64,000 bases of DNA from Plumapathes pennacea (Eukaryota > Cnidaria > Anthozoa > Antipatharia > Myriopathidae). The translations under genes were made by a program, and so were the position numbers. The notes under the pieces are model-generated. The model did no database searches and was not told where the DNA came from. It saw nothing but the letters and a program-made list of their open reading frames with translations. Shown piece after piece: positions 46,450-57,974 of the stretch. The DNA lies in the NCBI GenBank assembly GCA_964036295.1, contig OZ038468.1, positions 4,646,501-4,710,500 of the forward strand, read 5' to 3'. Position 1 is the first letter of the stretch. Every line of letters starts with the position of its first letter.

Positions 46450-48490
46450 TTATTTAGCCTCATTTTAAAGTGTTCACAGCTTCATGCATAATGTTATCCA
46501 TTGTTCTATCAGTTTGCATAGCAGCATCTGAGATTCCAGTCTGCACCACTTGTGGGGTCGCTTCTGTCTCCTCTGCAGCTGGTTGTGCTTTGACTTTGTT
46601 TCTTGGAAGCTTGTGTCTTTTTTCTTAGCTTCCCAGTTCTCCACTGCTGCAGAAATTATTGACTCACTCTGGTGAAGCAACCTGTGTACCATTGATGGTG
46701 ATAGCCAAGAGTGACTGCAACATTTAAACATTCAACCTGTTTGGTAGCTTCGTCTTGACATGTCTGAGCACACTGCAACCTCGTTCAGGCCAGGGATTGA
46801 ACACTGGCATCAAAAGGCACACTTTATCAATTTGCACTATAGCTTGGGAAGATGAGGCTGTAGATGTTTTTAGAGTAACGAGGTGTGTCAAGCACTATTC
46901 AGTAGTTGTTGTGTCTTTTGCAATTTCATCTTTTCAGCAGGCAAGATCAAACTTGAACTTTTCCCACTTTGCCCTGAGATTTCCGCTTTGGCCTCTTTGC
47001 CTGGATAGAAGTGATTGGCCATGGTATCCACCTGCTGGGATCCATACTCTTTGAAGCTGGGAGACCCAGGAGTAGTAATGGCAGAAGGATGGAATATGGC
47101 AAAGGCACTCACTACAGGCAAGGCGTCATCAAACCTACAATGAATGTTCTCCTTGAGTGAATTCACATAGTTATTGAGGAGGTTTGAGAGTGCTTGCTCT
47201 GCAGCACTGGTGAGGATAACATCTGATAGATTGAGGCGTCCAGAGAAGAGATGCTCCTTCAAGTCAATGATAGGTGACTTTGATTCTGCTATCTCACTTA
47301 GTTCACCAATGTTATAGTTGACTGAAGGTGCAATGTGTGAAAAGTTTACTGATCCCTTTAAAAGGTCTTGCTTAGGGAAGAGAGGACAGGAAGAACAGTT
47401 TTCAGGATGTAAATGGTCCCGAAAAACGTGGGTGTCTTCACTTTCTCAAGTAGATCACAAGCAATGGCATCTTCACCTTTAAGTTGCCTCAGGATTTGCA
47501 AAATGGCCAAGTAGTCTTTGAACATTGCAGTTGTAGCAGCATCAAACGAAAGCCATCTCATCTGACAAGCCTTTTTCAGTTTCTTAATGATAACTTTGTT
47601 CCCACTTTCTGACAGTTCTCAAACATTTTCCACAGCTGCCTGAGCCACAACTCTACATTCTTGAAGTACTTGATGTCACTGTTTCTGTTCATGGAAACCA
47701 AGTCAAGCTTATGAAAAAGTAATCACATGCTTGTTCAGTTCCTTCAGACGAGAAGCCACTCCTGAATGCTTCCCGGTCATGACAGCTGTACCATCAGAAG
47801 CCATAGAACTTAATTTGTTGTGCTCAAGCCCCAACACGTCCAGCTTTTCTTTCAGGATGCTGAAAATCTCTCTGCATTTGCCAAATTTGAGTGCTTTAGT
47901 ATGTTCTTAACAAACGTGTACCGGTATCTGAGTTGAAGAACTGGATGTAAGTTTTTGCATCTCCAGGACATACACATCAGTGACTTCATCAGCTGGGAGC
48001 CCATAAGAGCCTGCCTTCTTGACTTGCTTCAACAGCTGGTCAAGAAGAGCTGAGCCAAGGGCTGGGAAAGTATCCCAGATTGTTTTTTGGCCAGAATAGT
48101 GAGAGTGCATCATCTTTCCATTAGGGTTGCTCACAATCTTCAGCAAATCTGTCAAAGAGGAAAATTTGCGGTTTGCAATCTCTTCTTTAGCAAGCCAATA
48201 TACAGCAAGTAAAGCATCGTTCAGTGCCCGATTCTGCACTTGCTCATTCTCTTCAAATATTCTTTGTGGAACTGTGAAACTCTGCTGAGTATCCCAGCTT
48301 GAATGGCATCCCTGTGTTGCTGTGTTAAGGAATGGTCATGTATGGCTGACTTCTTGTATCGTACACCTAGGGTGGAGTCATATACCTAAGATTTATTCTT
48401 GCTATTCTCTGTGTCATGCTTCTTGCAAAGGAAACGAAACATACCATGCCCTTCGTTACTGTAGCCAAAAAATGCCGGTGGTCTAATGAA
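46450..48490 (-). pseudogene. hAT transposase, ZNF862/ZBED type (degenerate)
   Basis: 5' to 3' on the minus strand: zinc-finger end (about 48480-48390, FRFLCKKHDTENSKNKS), helical N-part (48239-47907, ALLAVYWLAKEEIANRKF), catalytic stretch (about 47830-47720, KLSSMASDGTAVMTGKHSGV), RWLS block (47561-47358, RWLSFDAATTAMFKDYLAIL, FFGTIYILKTVLPVL), insertion region (47262-46888) and C-terminal dimerisation part (about 46790-46600, NPWPERGCSVLRHVKTKLPN, QSLLAITINGTQVASPE). Motif order matches hAT transposases related to ZNF862. At least four frame changes or stops show it is inactive. No TIRs were located. Confidence 0.8.
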
Positions 48491-48659
48491 ACAAACCTTT
48501 TTCTGAGAGCCAGCTATGAACAAATCTATCACAGCTATGATTACCAGTTGAGTTTAAACTTCTGCTGTGCTCCTAGTGGATCTCTAAAGTATGAGCCACT
48601 CATGTCTTAACTCCAAGAATACCAGGACTAGAGGTGATAAAGCTGCTCAAGTCTTCTGT

Positions 48660-49066
48660 GTGAGTCTTGAAAAAATATTCATTGTTGTAAAGTGAAAAAG
48701 AAATTTAATCCGACTAAAGTGAGGTGTCATTAACTTCTTTCAGCTATTGGAGGAAAATTAAATCTTCCAACAAAAGTGGACGTTGCCTGTTAAAGGAATT
48801 TAAAGCAGTTTTGTTTTGAGCAGCTTTGTCTGCCCTTGTTACAGGATACTGTTTCGTTCTACTACAAGACGAGGCTGTCTGACGAAAAAAAAAGAAAACC
48901 ACATTTTCGGTTAACAAGGTTTTAGGCAGTAAAGATATCGAAAGCTGCTTGAAACAGGTTTACGTGTTCCGAGTACAGGCCGTAAATGTCAATGGCGTTG
49001 TGCCATTTGGAAACATGATTACTTTTTATACACAAAAAATGGTGAATAACAGTCGTATATAACGAA
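48660..49066. other. Unassigned intergenic stretch
   Basis: AT-rich sequence with stops in all frames between the hAT remnant and the 355-bp repeat. Nothing recognised. Confidence 0.4.
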
Positions 49067-49421
49067 TCAAACACTGCAAAATACTGTAACATTGTTAAGC
49101 TATAATTATTAATATTGAGTGGGTGAGTTGCCGGCCATGAAAAACCAGGGAAAAATGACCTGCCTTGCTGCTGAGGTAAAAACCTGTAAACGTGCTCTCC
49201 AACCCAATGTATGACTCACCCACGACTCCTGGAGGCTGAGTCAGGCCAAAATGCTGTGTGTCTAGCTAGTTGCCTATTACTCGGGAGGGCCAGTAAAACT
49301 TAAAACTTGGAACTTGAACTTAAGTGAATGAAAATGTTGGTCCGGAAGTAACAACTCAACCATTAAGTTCAACTACAAAGTGAACTCAGTGTGGACTATA
49401 TATTGCAGTCATGATCAATAT
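49067..49421. repeat. 355-bp direct repeat, left copy
   Basis: Starts TCAAACACTGCAAAATACTG and ends GCAGTCATGATCAATAT. Internally, GTGGGTGAGTTG and ATGACTCACCCACGACTC form imperfect inverted repeats. Matched by 52537-52891 at an offset of exactly 3470 with few mismatches. TG...CA boundaries are not at the ends, so it is not a textbook LTR. Confidence 0.9.
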
Positions 49422-49844
49422 CAAATTAAAGATCTTTGCCGATGACTGAAAGCTGGGGTTCCAGCGAATGCTTGCCCAAGGCTTTGCACGAAGCGGTGAG
49501 GCATGGCCATTTACAGTGTGTCAAGATCCCTCAGGCCGGAAATTCGATTGAGTGGTTAAATCGGTTTACACAATAATCTACTGCAGGCAATTTAAGAGGC
49601 ATTCCGTCACAACCTTGCAGCCAACACTTCCTAGTGTCCGCTTTTAGGGGTACAGTATTTTTTAACCATTTTTGTGCTAAAAAAGTGTCTACCTCACAAT
49701 GGTGTCCGCTTTGAGGGAAAGAAAGTAGTAACCAAGTTAACACAATAATGGCGCCTGTGAGACGCCAGAAATATTGTGATCGTACAGGAATACCAAATGT
49801 CCTAACTTTAGTTTAGTAAGTCAGATTGGTCGAGATGGGGAATT

Positions 49845-51026
49845 GTGGTGGGGCAATGTGAAGAATGTGAAGAGCCGAATAGAGCACACACGCTGGAAGA
49901 AGCGCTAAGAGCTGGATCTCCAACAGATAGATGTTTCAAGTATTCCCTACAGCAAGCGGCCAGGCACGGGGATGTACGAAGTGTACAAACACTTCTAAAA
50001 CACAATAATGGGAATGTTAGCACAGCCACCTACGATGGCTTAACGGCGGTACATGAAGCTTCAGCGAATGGATTTGTCGATTGTTTGGTCACCTTGTTAA
50101 ACCACGGTGCAGAAGTCAATGTGCCAACGAGGACGACTCGCTGGACTCCAATTCACTGCGCGGTGAGGAAAGGCCACTTCGATTGCTTGCAAGTTCTGCT
50201 CCAGAGTCAAGTGGATGTTAATGCAAGCGCACAAGGAAGCTGGACACCTCTACACGCAGCTGTCCACCATGGACATACTAGTTGCGTTGAACTATTACTG
50301 ACAAACAACACTGAAGTGGACCCTCCCATTGTTCCTGCACAATGGATCCTTCAGGTTCCTCTGCATCATGCTGCAGAGCTTGGTTATTTGACATGTTTGG
50401 AAGCCCTTTTGGCCAAAGGGGCGGACGTCAACTCAACCACAGGAGAGGGTTGGATGGCACTCCATTCTGCCGCATTGTATGGACACACATTTTGTGTCGA
50501 CTCTCTAATCAGATATGGGGCAAATGTGAATGCAATAACGGTACTCCTTGAAGAAGGTGCGCCATACAACGACACGCCTTTGCATCTCGTGTCAAGGCAC
50601 AATCACGGTTATTGCATGAAGAGGCTTATACAAGCAAATGCAAATTTATATGAGGAGAAATGTCTTGGACTTACACCGGAGTGCTTTGCAACCGACAGCA
50701 GACTTCGTAAATGGATGGAGAACATTAAACGACAGCCTCGGTCTTTTCAGCAGGGTTGCGATGGTGAGATCATGGAATTGTGCCGGATGGTGTGGGGAAA
50801 GGTGCCAGCGACTCAGATGATTGGCGATGGTGTTGAGGTGCCCCGGTATGAGGAATGCCTTGGAAACGGACGAGGGACTGTCTTTGTCGGGGGAGGATTC
50901 CAGACCCAAAACAGAGAAAAGCTCGCCGAGGGCATGGAATGCAGTGGCAGAGTTGTGTGGAGGATCGGCGCCGCCAAAGTCGTTGATGTAATTGGTGCAG
51001 TCGAATCCCCGGCTTTGTACATGTAA
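49845..51026 (+). CDS. Ankyrin-repeat, ASB-like protein with replaced C-terminus
   Basis: Continuous 393-codon frame. The first listed codon is GTG. The frame is open further upstream, and the nearby ATG at 49835 is in another frame, so the true start is uncertain and may lie in an upstream exon. Residues about 20-285 hold six to seven ankyrin repeats (DGLTAVHEASANGFVDCLVT, TPIHCAVRKGHFDCLQVLL, TPLHAAVHHGHTSCVELLL, ALHSAALYGHTFCVDSLI, TPLHLVSRHNHGYCMKRLI). RQPRSFQQ at about residue 300 looks like the beginning of a SOCS box, as in ASB substrate receptors of cullin-5 ligases. The sequence then turns into the antisense of the DIRS-like ORF, so the rest of the box is lost. Intronless over the ankyrin part. 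Confidence 0.75.
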   Translation: MVGQCEECEEPNRAHTLEEALRAGSPTDRCFKYSLQQAARHGDVRSVQTLLKHNNGNVSTATYDGLTAVHEASANGFVDCLVTLLNHGAEVNVPTRTTRWTPIHCAVRKGHFDCLQVLLQSQVDVNASAQGSWTPLHAAVHHGHTSCVELLLTNNTEVDPPIVPAQWILQVPLHHAAELGYLTCLEALLAKGADVNSTTGEGWMALHSAALYGHTFCVDSLIRYGANVNAITVLLEEGAPYNDTPLHLVSRHNHGYCMKRLIQANANLYEEKCLGLTPECFATDSRLRKWMENIKRQPRSFQQGCDGEIMELCRMVWGKVPATQMIGDGVEVPRYEECLGNGRGTVFVGGGFQTQNREKLAEGMECSGRVVWRIGAAKVVDVIGAVESPALYM

Positions 51027-51650
51027 GTAATGGCAGAGGTAGTGCGTTGACACATCATAGAAGTGGAGCAAAGCCTGAAGGGTGGGGCCACGTCGAAATA
51101 GTTTGTTATCATGGCGAAACCCCAAATAGTGGTAGTCACGTGGATCAATGCATAGCTGACGGTATGCGCGGGAAAGGTCTTTCTTGAAGATATGGCATCC
51201 TGGGCCTGTCATGTGTATAAGAGCCAGGAGGGCATCGATGCCGGGTAGCCGGAGGCTGAAAGGTTCCCCGAGGTAGGTGTCCGAAGGGATCCCGGTGTTG
51301 ACTGACTGTCCAGGAGGGAAGCTCAGGTCCATCGCTACCCGGGGTTTCCTAGAGCGCCTGTACGCGATCAGAAGCGGAGAGGTAACCAACGGGGAGGTGA
51401 GGGGATTCACTGCAAACGGGCTGCATGTAGCTCTGAGTTTGCACTCCCGAGACAGGAAATCTGTGATTATCTGCAGGCTGGACTGGGCAGAGCCATGATT
51501 CCTGTGGGAGGACTGGGGAGAGTTTGTTGTGGGAGAATAGCCGATAGGCCATCCTAACTCGAGGAAGTCGCACAGATCGCAATCGAGATAGTCGGTGAGC
51601 CTGGACTGCCATGTGGGGATCTCGAGGTTCGATGGGACGGGTAAATGCAA
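50750..51650 (-). pseudogene. DIRS-like retrotransposon RT/RNase H fragment
   Basis: Open minus frame with WQSRLTDYLDCDLCDFLELG, NPLTSPLVTSPLLIAYRR, KPRVAMDLSFPPGQSVN, LGEPFSLRLPGIDALLAL, IFKKDLSRAYRQLCIDPRDY and NYINDFGGADPP, then LNTIANHLSRWHLSPHH and PAQFHDLT. The KDLxxAYRQLxIxPxD, YxxDF and LNxxADxLSRW pattern and the LP-I-L-I-GxG spacing match reverse transcriptase plus RNase H end of DIRS/PAT-type (tyrosine recombinase) elements. The YxDD position reads YIND, and the part between RT and the SRW block is shortened. The frame is open but lacks gag and recombinase. Confidence 0.75.
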
Positions 51651-52536
51651 GGGCGAGGCATTGGGGCGAGAAGTGTGGCGAAGTTGGGCGTGAAGAGAAA
51701 TGAACTTGGAGGTTAAAGCGGACTTGATGGGAAATGAAGGAAGCGAGGAGTGAGGTGTGGGAGGCTGATCTATGGATGGGGCGAAATGTGGAGGATGGCG
51801 GTGGGCGGTTGGGGGAACTGGGCCCGAGCGGGCTGAAATATTGTTTATTGATAAGCGAAGTTGAACCCCAAAAGGAGATAAGAGGCCCGAAAAATGCGTT
51901 AAAACTGCTGCTGCCGGCTAATCTGCTTGGACTGGTTCTTTTTGAGCAAAATGTAAAAATTTAGATTTAGCAAATTGAATCGAATTTTCATCTGTGTTGG
52001 CCTAACACCAGCACATTATGTCAGACAGTTTCTTCACTTTTTATAGTTGCTGTTCCAATTTACTTTAGATAGGTTTTTGTTTTTAAAGCTTGACCTTTTA
52101 TCCTTTATTTTACATTTAAAGCTATAAAATGGCAAATGTGATAAATTCAGAAAGCAAATCTTCATTACATTTTGAAGAGGTGGAATTTGAAGCTGGTTCT
52201 TTTCGAGTAAGATACGAAAACTCTATAGTAGACAAATTTTGTATCAGTTTTAGATGATATTTTTGCAAACAGGCCGCAATAGTAATTTTGGCGAAGGCTG
52301 TTTTCAACCATGTTTTTTACAGTTTCTGTTCGAAGTTTTTTTTTCTTATTTTTTCTTTTGAAACTTTTTCTTTCTGTTAATTGACCAGGGAAACAGTTGA
52401 TAATGCAATATGCTGGTCTATTGTGACCTGTAGGTCGAAACAGTTTATTTAGTGCTTAACATTGCAATTATGGTTCACACTGGGTGGCCAATAATGATAT
52501 TATGAACCTTTACTGCAGTGCTGGGCCCGTTACTTT
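51650..52536. other. GC-richer flank of the DIRS fragment, then AT-rich sequence
   Basis: 51650-51900 is G-rich on the + strand and probably still belongs to the retroelement. 51960-52536 is AT-rich with no gene seen. Confidence 0.4.
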
Positions 52537-52891
52537 TCAAACACTGCAAAATACTGTAACATTGTTATGCTATAATTATTAATATTGAATGGTTGAGTTG
52601 CCGGCCATGAAAAACCAGGGAAAAATGACCTGCCTTGCTGCTGAGGTAAAAACCTGTAAACGTGCTCTCCAACCCAATGTATGACTCACCCGCAACTCCT
52701 GGAGGCTGAGTTAGGCCAAAATGCTGTGTGTCTAGCTAGTTGCCTATTACTTGGGAGGGCCAGTAAAACTTAAAACTTGTAACTAGAACTTAAGTGAATG
52801 AAAATGTTGGTCCGGAAGTAACAACTCGACGATTAAGTTCAACTACAAAGTGAACTCAGTGTGGACTATATATTGCAGTCATGATCAATAT
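52537..52891. repeat. 355-bp direct repeat, right copy
   Basis: Same 355-bp unit as 49067-49421, in the same orientation. The flanks outside the unit are unrelated, so similarity ends sharply on both sides. Confidence 0.9.
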
Positions 52892-53499
52892 GATTAGTAG
52901 CCTCGTGGGATTTAGCATGTGCTTCAAAACCTGAACTAACTGCTTGATAGGATTCACTAGCAATGAAAACCGTTTTCACTTCTGACAATTTTTGCCAGCT
53001 GTAGCTGATAATGTTACACCTGATTGATATATATCAGTAACTACAATTATATAGTGCCACATTTAAGCATTTAAAGTTAGTTGTGCCCAAAAACAAGTTG
53101 TCAACGGCGACATTAGCACGCCTGCTCAAAGTGAGTGAAATAGGTGAATTTGAGTTTCCAATAATTGTCAACCTTTTTATATTCAAATGATAAACAAGTA
53201 ATCATGAGTTACTCGTGCAATTAATGATTTACACCATGCGTAATGTTTGATAATTGTGCACAATGTGAAATTACAGGCGAGTTTGTAATTAAACTGCGGC
53301 ATGCGAACAAACATAAAGGAGGAAAGTATGTTCCAACAGGGCTGTGAAAAACATGCATGATTAAGGCCGTCAAATAAAGGAAACGGTGAGGCGATTTGCG
53401 GTCTGCCCCGACAGGTTTTGACCAAGAGTGAAGATAACGTGAAGAGGACATTTATGTGCGGCATTTCTGCTGTATATGTGCACTGGGAAAATACACAGC

Positions 53500-56400
53500 T
53501 CATCTCCTTTGAACCTTGCCCTCTGAAATCAGCGTGGTGGCGCATTCCGTGTATATCAGATCTGGTTTGCGGTCATACACGATGTCCATCTCATCAGTGT
53601 CTTGGTTGAATGCCTGAACCTCTGCTGCATACCAGCCTGCCCTCCATCCACTTTCCACTAGCTCCTCCTCCGTCCATCTTATTGAAACCCTTGCCCCAAT
53701 TTCCGTCACTTCTTTGTACAAGTCCATGGCGTCACAAGTGGCCCTCTGAAGGCGCAATGTTCCCCTTTCCACACTTTCCTTCACTGCCATAACGTACACA
53801 TTCCTGGGTTTGATTCTGTGCTCTACTTCTACTGTGTCATTTTCCCTGGTGTAATTCAACACTTGCACTACCACCCTGGAGTCCATCCTCTTGTCTCGTC
53901 GTCTTCTGTCCATCTTACCATCACCTTAGCATTATACTTTCTGATGGCTTCCAGATTGTATGGTTCGTGATCCTCTTCTTTGTTGAGCAGTTTCATTTCT
54001 ACCTTCAAGTCGTCAAATAATGTACACAGGTTTTCCAACTTGATGTGGGCAGGAACCATCAATTTTTGGTGGATGATGGTTGGAGCCCCAGCTGCCTCTG
54101 GTGGCCTGTCAGTTGATAAGCTGGCGCCGCATGGAGTTGAAAATGCTTGCTGACGTACTAGGAAATCATTTGAGACAACATTAAGTTCTTTTTGTGCGAG
54201 GATGAGATTTTTAGCCATGTTCATCAATTGAGTTAGCCTGTCTCTTTCCCTCCTGAATAGCAAACGTGTAGTGCCTGTCTTTAAAGCCAAAACTCTCAAG
54301 ATGACTTTTTTTGTATGCTGACCAAGGAATGTCGTAGAATTTAAGGGCTTCATTGAGTTTATGAAGTGGAAATTTAGACAGTTCCTTGACTGTTGTTGGA
54401 ATGTGAGTCAAGTCACCATCAAATGGCTCCAGTTCTGGTGGTTGTTTCAGCTTCAATTTCTTGCATAACTTTTCGACAAGCCTACCTTTGGTGTCCTCTG
54501 CATCGAGGAAGAAAAAGACGTTCACTTTCATCCCACTAACCCTCTGGCAGTAGCTTTTGCTGCTCATATGTCATATAGTGCAGCTCGCCTCGAGTTAAAT
54601 ACCAGTGGATGTAATCCGGTAGTGGCTGCCTCCAAACATTGTTTGCCTCCAACTGTTCGTCAAATACGACTGTTGTGTATTTGTCTGTCCATGCAGTTCG
54701 AGTTAAAGGTTCAAATGTGTTATTGAGAATCTCATAATCATCAGCATAGCTTCCAGATAGGTTTAGGTTAATCCCCCAAATTTCAGCAAGGTCCGATGAA
54801 ATCTGGGAATTTTTGTTGACAGCATAAGTCATCTTGCATTTTCCCTTTTTGTCTTCATTCAGTCTTAAGAATGTCTGAAGGTTGTCCACATCATTATAGA
54901 CATAGTTGTCTTCACCACCGATTCCTGTTATAACGCTTGTGTAAGCACCTCCAAATTTAGCTGCCTTCAAGACATCCTCAAGCTCCTGATGTATTCCATC
55001 CATCTGTCTTGTGCTTTTCTGAGTCAACATGAAGTTTGGAGACTTTAAAAGGACCATGCTTTTCTAGTTCCTTCGTGTGTACTGCATGTACTCTTTCTAC
55101 AGGATTCCTCTTGCTGTGGTACACCGCAAACGAAACTTGGATAATCCGTTAAGATGGTATGGATAAGAAGACAGTAGCCTTCTTATCTGTACCAGCATCA
55201 TCTTCACCAGAGGGCTTCTTGGCATTTCAATGCCGTTGTCAGCCACAGAGACCGGGACCTCTTTGAGGCGTCCTGTATCTGGGTTTCTGAAGCAGGGATC
55301 AAGGGCGGGAAGTGTAATCATATGCAAGAGTTCACTGAATGAACGAAAAACAGTTTCCGGTTCGTAATGAGACAAGTTGATGAATCGCCTTCCCTGTTCT
55401 TTTAACATGAGCAACCACATCTCTCGAGAGTGCTGACAGACAGTTCTTGCAGCTGAGGTTGTTGGTTCATCTTCACCGTCCTCTTAGTTTCCTTTGTTTC
55501 GACAAGAAGATGCGTCATCGGGGTTACTGCATTTGTGCGTGAAGTGTCAAAGGTGTGGTCAGGGGTCTGGATATTTCTCCAGGTACGGCCTCCATGCCCA
55601 GTGTTGGCACAAATGAGTTTGCATCACGCGAGTCAACATAGTAGCTCCAAGGATTGTTTGCAGCCTCATCGAGGACGTGATTCACGTTTGCCAATGTCCA
55701 GTGAATGTTTGACAAGATCTTAAAAAGGAGCAGTGTCTGGTGCCTTGTGGAGAGAAACACGTGCGTTGATTTTGCGGCCTTCGTGTTGGCATCTGGCTTG
55801 AAAAGTCCCCTTTTTGAAGTTTTGTGTGTAGTTAGAACATGTCAACATAGAAATTTTGAAGTCCCGTGGAGCCAGTGCCATTATTGCTTTTCTTGCATCT
55901 GCCATTCTTGTTTTGTTATCAGCTGCCCTGTATAGCACTTCGTTCCGAAGCTTTGCATGGCTTTCAAGTCCACCTCCCCCTCGTATTCTCGTATCGCCTT
56001 CCCCAAATTTGTATTCTAAAATTGATACGAGATTGGGAAACTCTTCGATTTTAAGCTTTCGGCCTGTTCTTGTGCTGTTTTTGGAACGCATCACTTTTAA
56101 CTTTTCCATTTCCAGCATCCTCTTCAGCAGATATCTTTGTTGTCTTCGAGTCAACTGTCTTCCCTCCAACCGCACCGTTATTTCTTCACGGAGCTTCTCG
56201 AACTGTCGTATGTGTAAGGGAACAATGTCACAGCATGTCCGAATAGCAGATCTATTCTGGACGTCTTGGAGTTTCGCCATAAAATTCATGCTTGTAATCT
56301 TCGTTAAGAGGTACTTTACCATATTTTGGTCTCTCTTGGTGTCCATATAGCTCAGAGTATATCTGTAGATTTTTATCCTCCACATGCTTGTTCAATTCTG

Positions 56401-56651
56401 TTCTGAAGGACGTGGTACATATCAAATCCGAGATGCTTTCCAAGATCAAAGCAGCAATGTTGCTGTAAAGTTGGCTTTCTTCCTGATTTCCAGACTTGCT
56501 TGTGGTCTACTTCATACAAGAGGCTTAGAAGGGCGTGTGAATGGGGAGGCGAGCTGAGAAGAACAAGGTCTTGTCCCAGACTTTGAGTCACGCGGACAAC
56601 AAGCGGTGCGGACAAATGCAAGGGCCTGTTGTGCAGGCTAAGAGTGGTCAT
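53500..56651 (-). pseudogene. Unclassified transposase-like protein with SAP-like and tandem Tudor-like modules
   Basis: Successive minus frames, linked by about seven frameshifts, form one long protein: basic helical part (56350-55990, LTRRQQRYLLKRMLEMEKLK, KIEEFPNLVSILEYKFGEGD), ALAPRDFKISMLTCSNYTQN, then YYVDSRDANSFVP (Asp 55632-55634), ADNGIEMPRSPLV (Asp 55238-55240) and, in a shifted frame, KRNPVERVHAVHTKELEKHG (Glu 55095-55097). This D...DNG...NPVERVH order resembles RNase H-fold transposases and integrases. Next come TAWTDKYTTVVF, LPDYIHWYLTRGELHYM, a SAP-like helix pair (FPLHKLNEALKFYDIPW) and two related modules (VRWTEDDETRGWTPGW; IRWTEEELVESGWRAGWY). From memory, long uncharacterised cnidarian proteins of this kind exist. 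Function inferred, not proven. Confidence 0.6.
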
Positions 56652-56659
56652 ACTTGCAT

Positions 56660-57415
56660 GTTAGGAGTGCTTTCCTTTGCTCGATGTTTTAAAATTTGAT
56701 TGTCCGATACATGGTTGTCTGGACTTCAAAGACCTACAGACACAAAGTCAGTTTCAATTAAATACGCATCTGTTTTGGCAGGCCTTGACTTTCGGAACTG
56801 TATTTGAAAGTGAGCAAAACTTTCCATTTCCTAGACTGACGAAAGCCCCGGGATGAAAGGTGAAAACGGCTAGATAACAGACTTAATATGGCGCTGGAAA
56901 CGGGAGCGTTCAAATTGATTTCCAAGACACTGCGGTATTAAAATCATAATGATAAAAATCTCTGAACTGAAACGAGTGTCCAAAGGCGGCAATGAAAGAA
57001 GCCTTATGGTTTTTGTGACTTTATTATCTAGTTTTCATGCACAGCTTAAATGAATATTGTTGACACCTACACATTTTTAGGCAAGAGGCCATTATTATCC
57101 TACCCTGTGCTGCATCCAAACTAAATATGTACATATAGAAACTACGCCTTTATTACACAGCGTTTGAGTGTTCACATTGAATATATGTAAAACTTGTGCA
57201 CTGTTTTCTTGTGGTTTATTTGGTGCTGAATCTGAATCGAGTGACAGCTCAGCACTTTTCCCTCAGTGTAGCAAAGTACTAGCTCAATATTGTGAGTTGC
57301 TACTTTCCCACCTGTTGCCCACCCCAGCTCACCTTTCCCTCTCCCAGTCTTCATGTCTTGTGACAGCGAAGCGTTCAAAGCGATGTTGCTTTTTGATTTA
57401 GTCGAGTTGGCTCTT
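56660..57415. other. Unassigned sequence
   Basis: No exon or repeat recognised between the transposase-like pseudogene and the next minus-strand ORF. Confidence 0.4.
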
Positions 57416-57865
57416 TCACTCATTTCTTTGCATAATTCTTTTGCATTGCTCTTGTGGACGTTTTGTTCGCTGTCTGTGTTGTAGTTTTACGTTCTGTCCA
57501 ATTGTGTTTTTCTGTCTTTCTTTCTTCGTGATTTCTGCCTGTGAATGTTTTTGAGTATGAGAAATGTCATCCCATGCGGTGTTGAGTGTCGAATTTAACG
57601 GACTGTATGGACCAGTTGCTATGCTGTCCACTGTCTCATTCAGGTTTTGTTGTTTGCGATGTTGATCTTCGATTTCATCCACCCAAATGCTGACTTCCTG
57701 CTCTGCAGTGCTCTGGGAAGACTGCGATGACATTGTTTCTACTGCCTCCATGATTTGACTCTCGTGCTTACTCAATAGAAGATCATTCTGGTACCGAATC
57801 AGCCGTGGTACTCTGAAACGACGCATAAAAGAAGTTTTAACACTGTGAGAACGTGGTGCTTCCAA
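57416..57865 (-). CDS. Uncharacterised hydrophilic ORF
   Basis: 149 codons, Gln/Ser/Lys-rich, with PRLIRYQNDLLLSKHESQIM, EAVETMSSQSSQSTAEQEV and WVDEIEDQHRKQQNL. The end is strongly basic (TKKERQKN, HRQRTKRPQEQCKR). It lies between the protease/PHD pseudogene and the transposase-like pseudogene on the same strand, so it may be a further ORF of the same element. No domain recognised. Confidence 0.35.
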   Translation of the reverse strand: MEAPRSHSVKTSFMRRFRVPRLIRYQNDLLLSKHESQIMEAVETMSSQSSQSTAEQEVSIWVDEIEDQHRKQQNLNETVDSIATGPYSPLNSTLNTAWDDISHTQKHSQAEITKKERQKNTIGQNVKLQHRQRTKRPQEQCKRIMQRNE

Positions 57866-57974
57866 ACGTTAAGAACTCTGGCTCTTCAGTGAGCAGTGAA
57901 AGGGACAATGAAGCAACGTTCATAGCATGACAGAGGAAAACGGTATAGCTGGTATAGTTGGTATAGCTGTTTTT

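Noticed and set aside
49531..49743. Minus-strand ORF just upstream of the ankyrin gene
   Set aside because: Short, no recognisable motif. It looks like an incidental open frame beside the 355-bp repeat.
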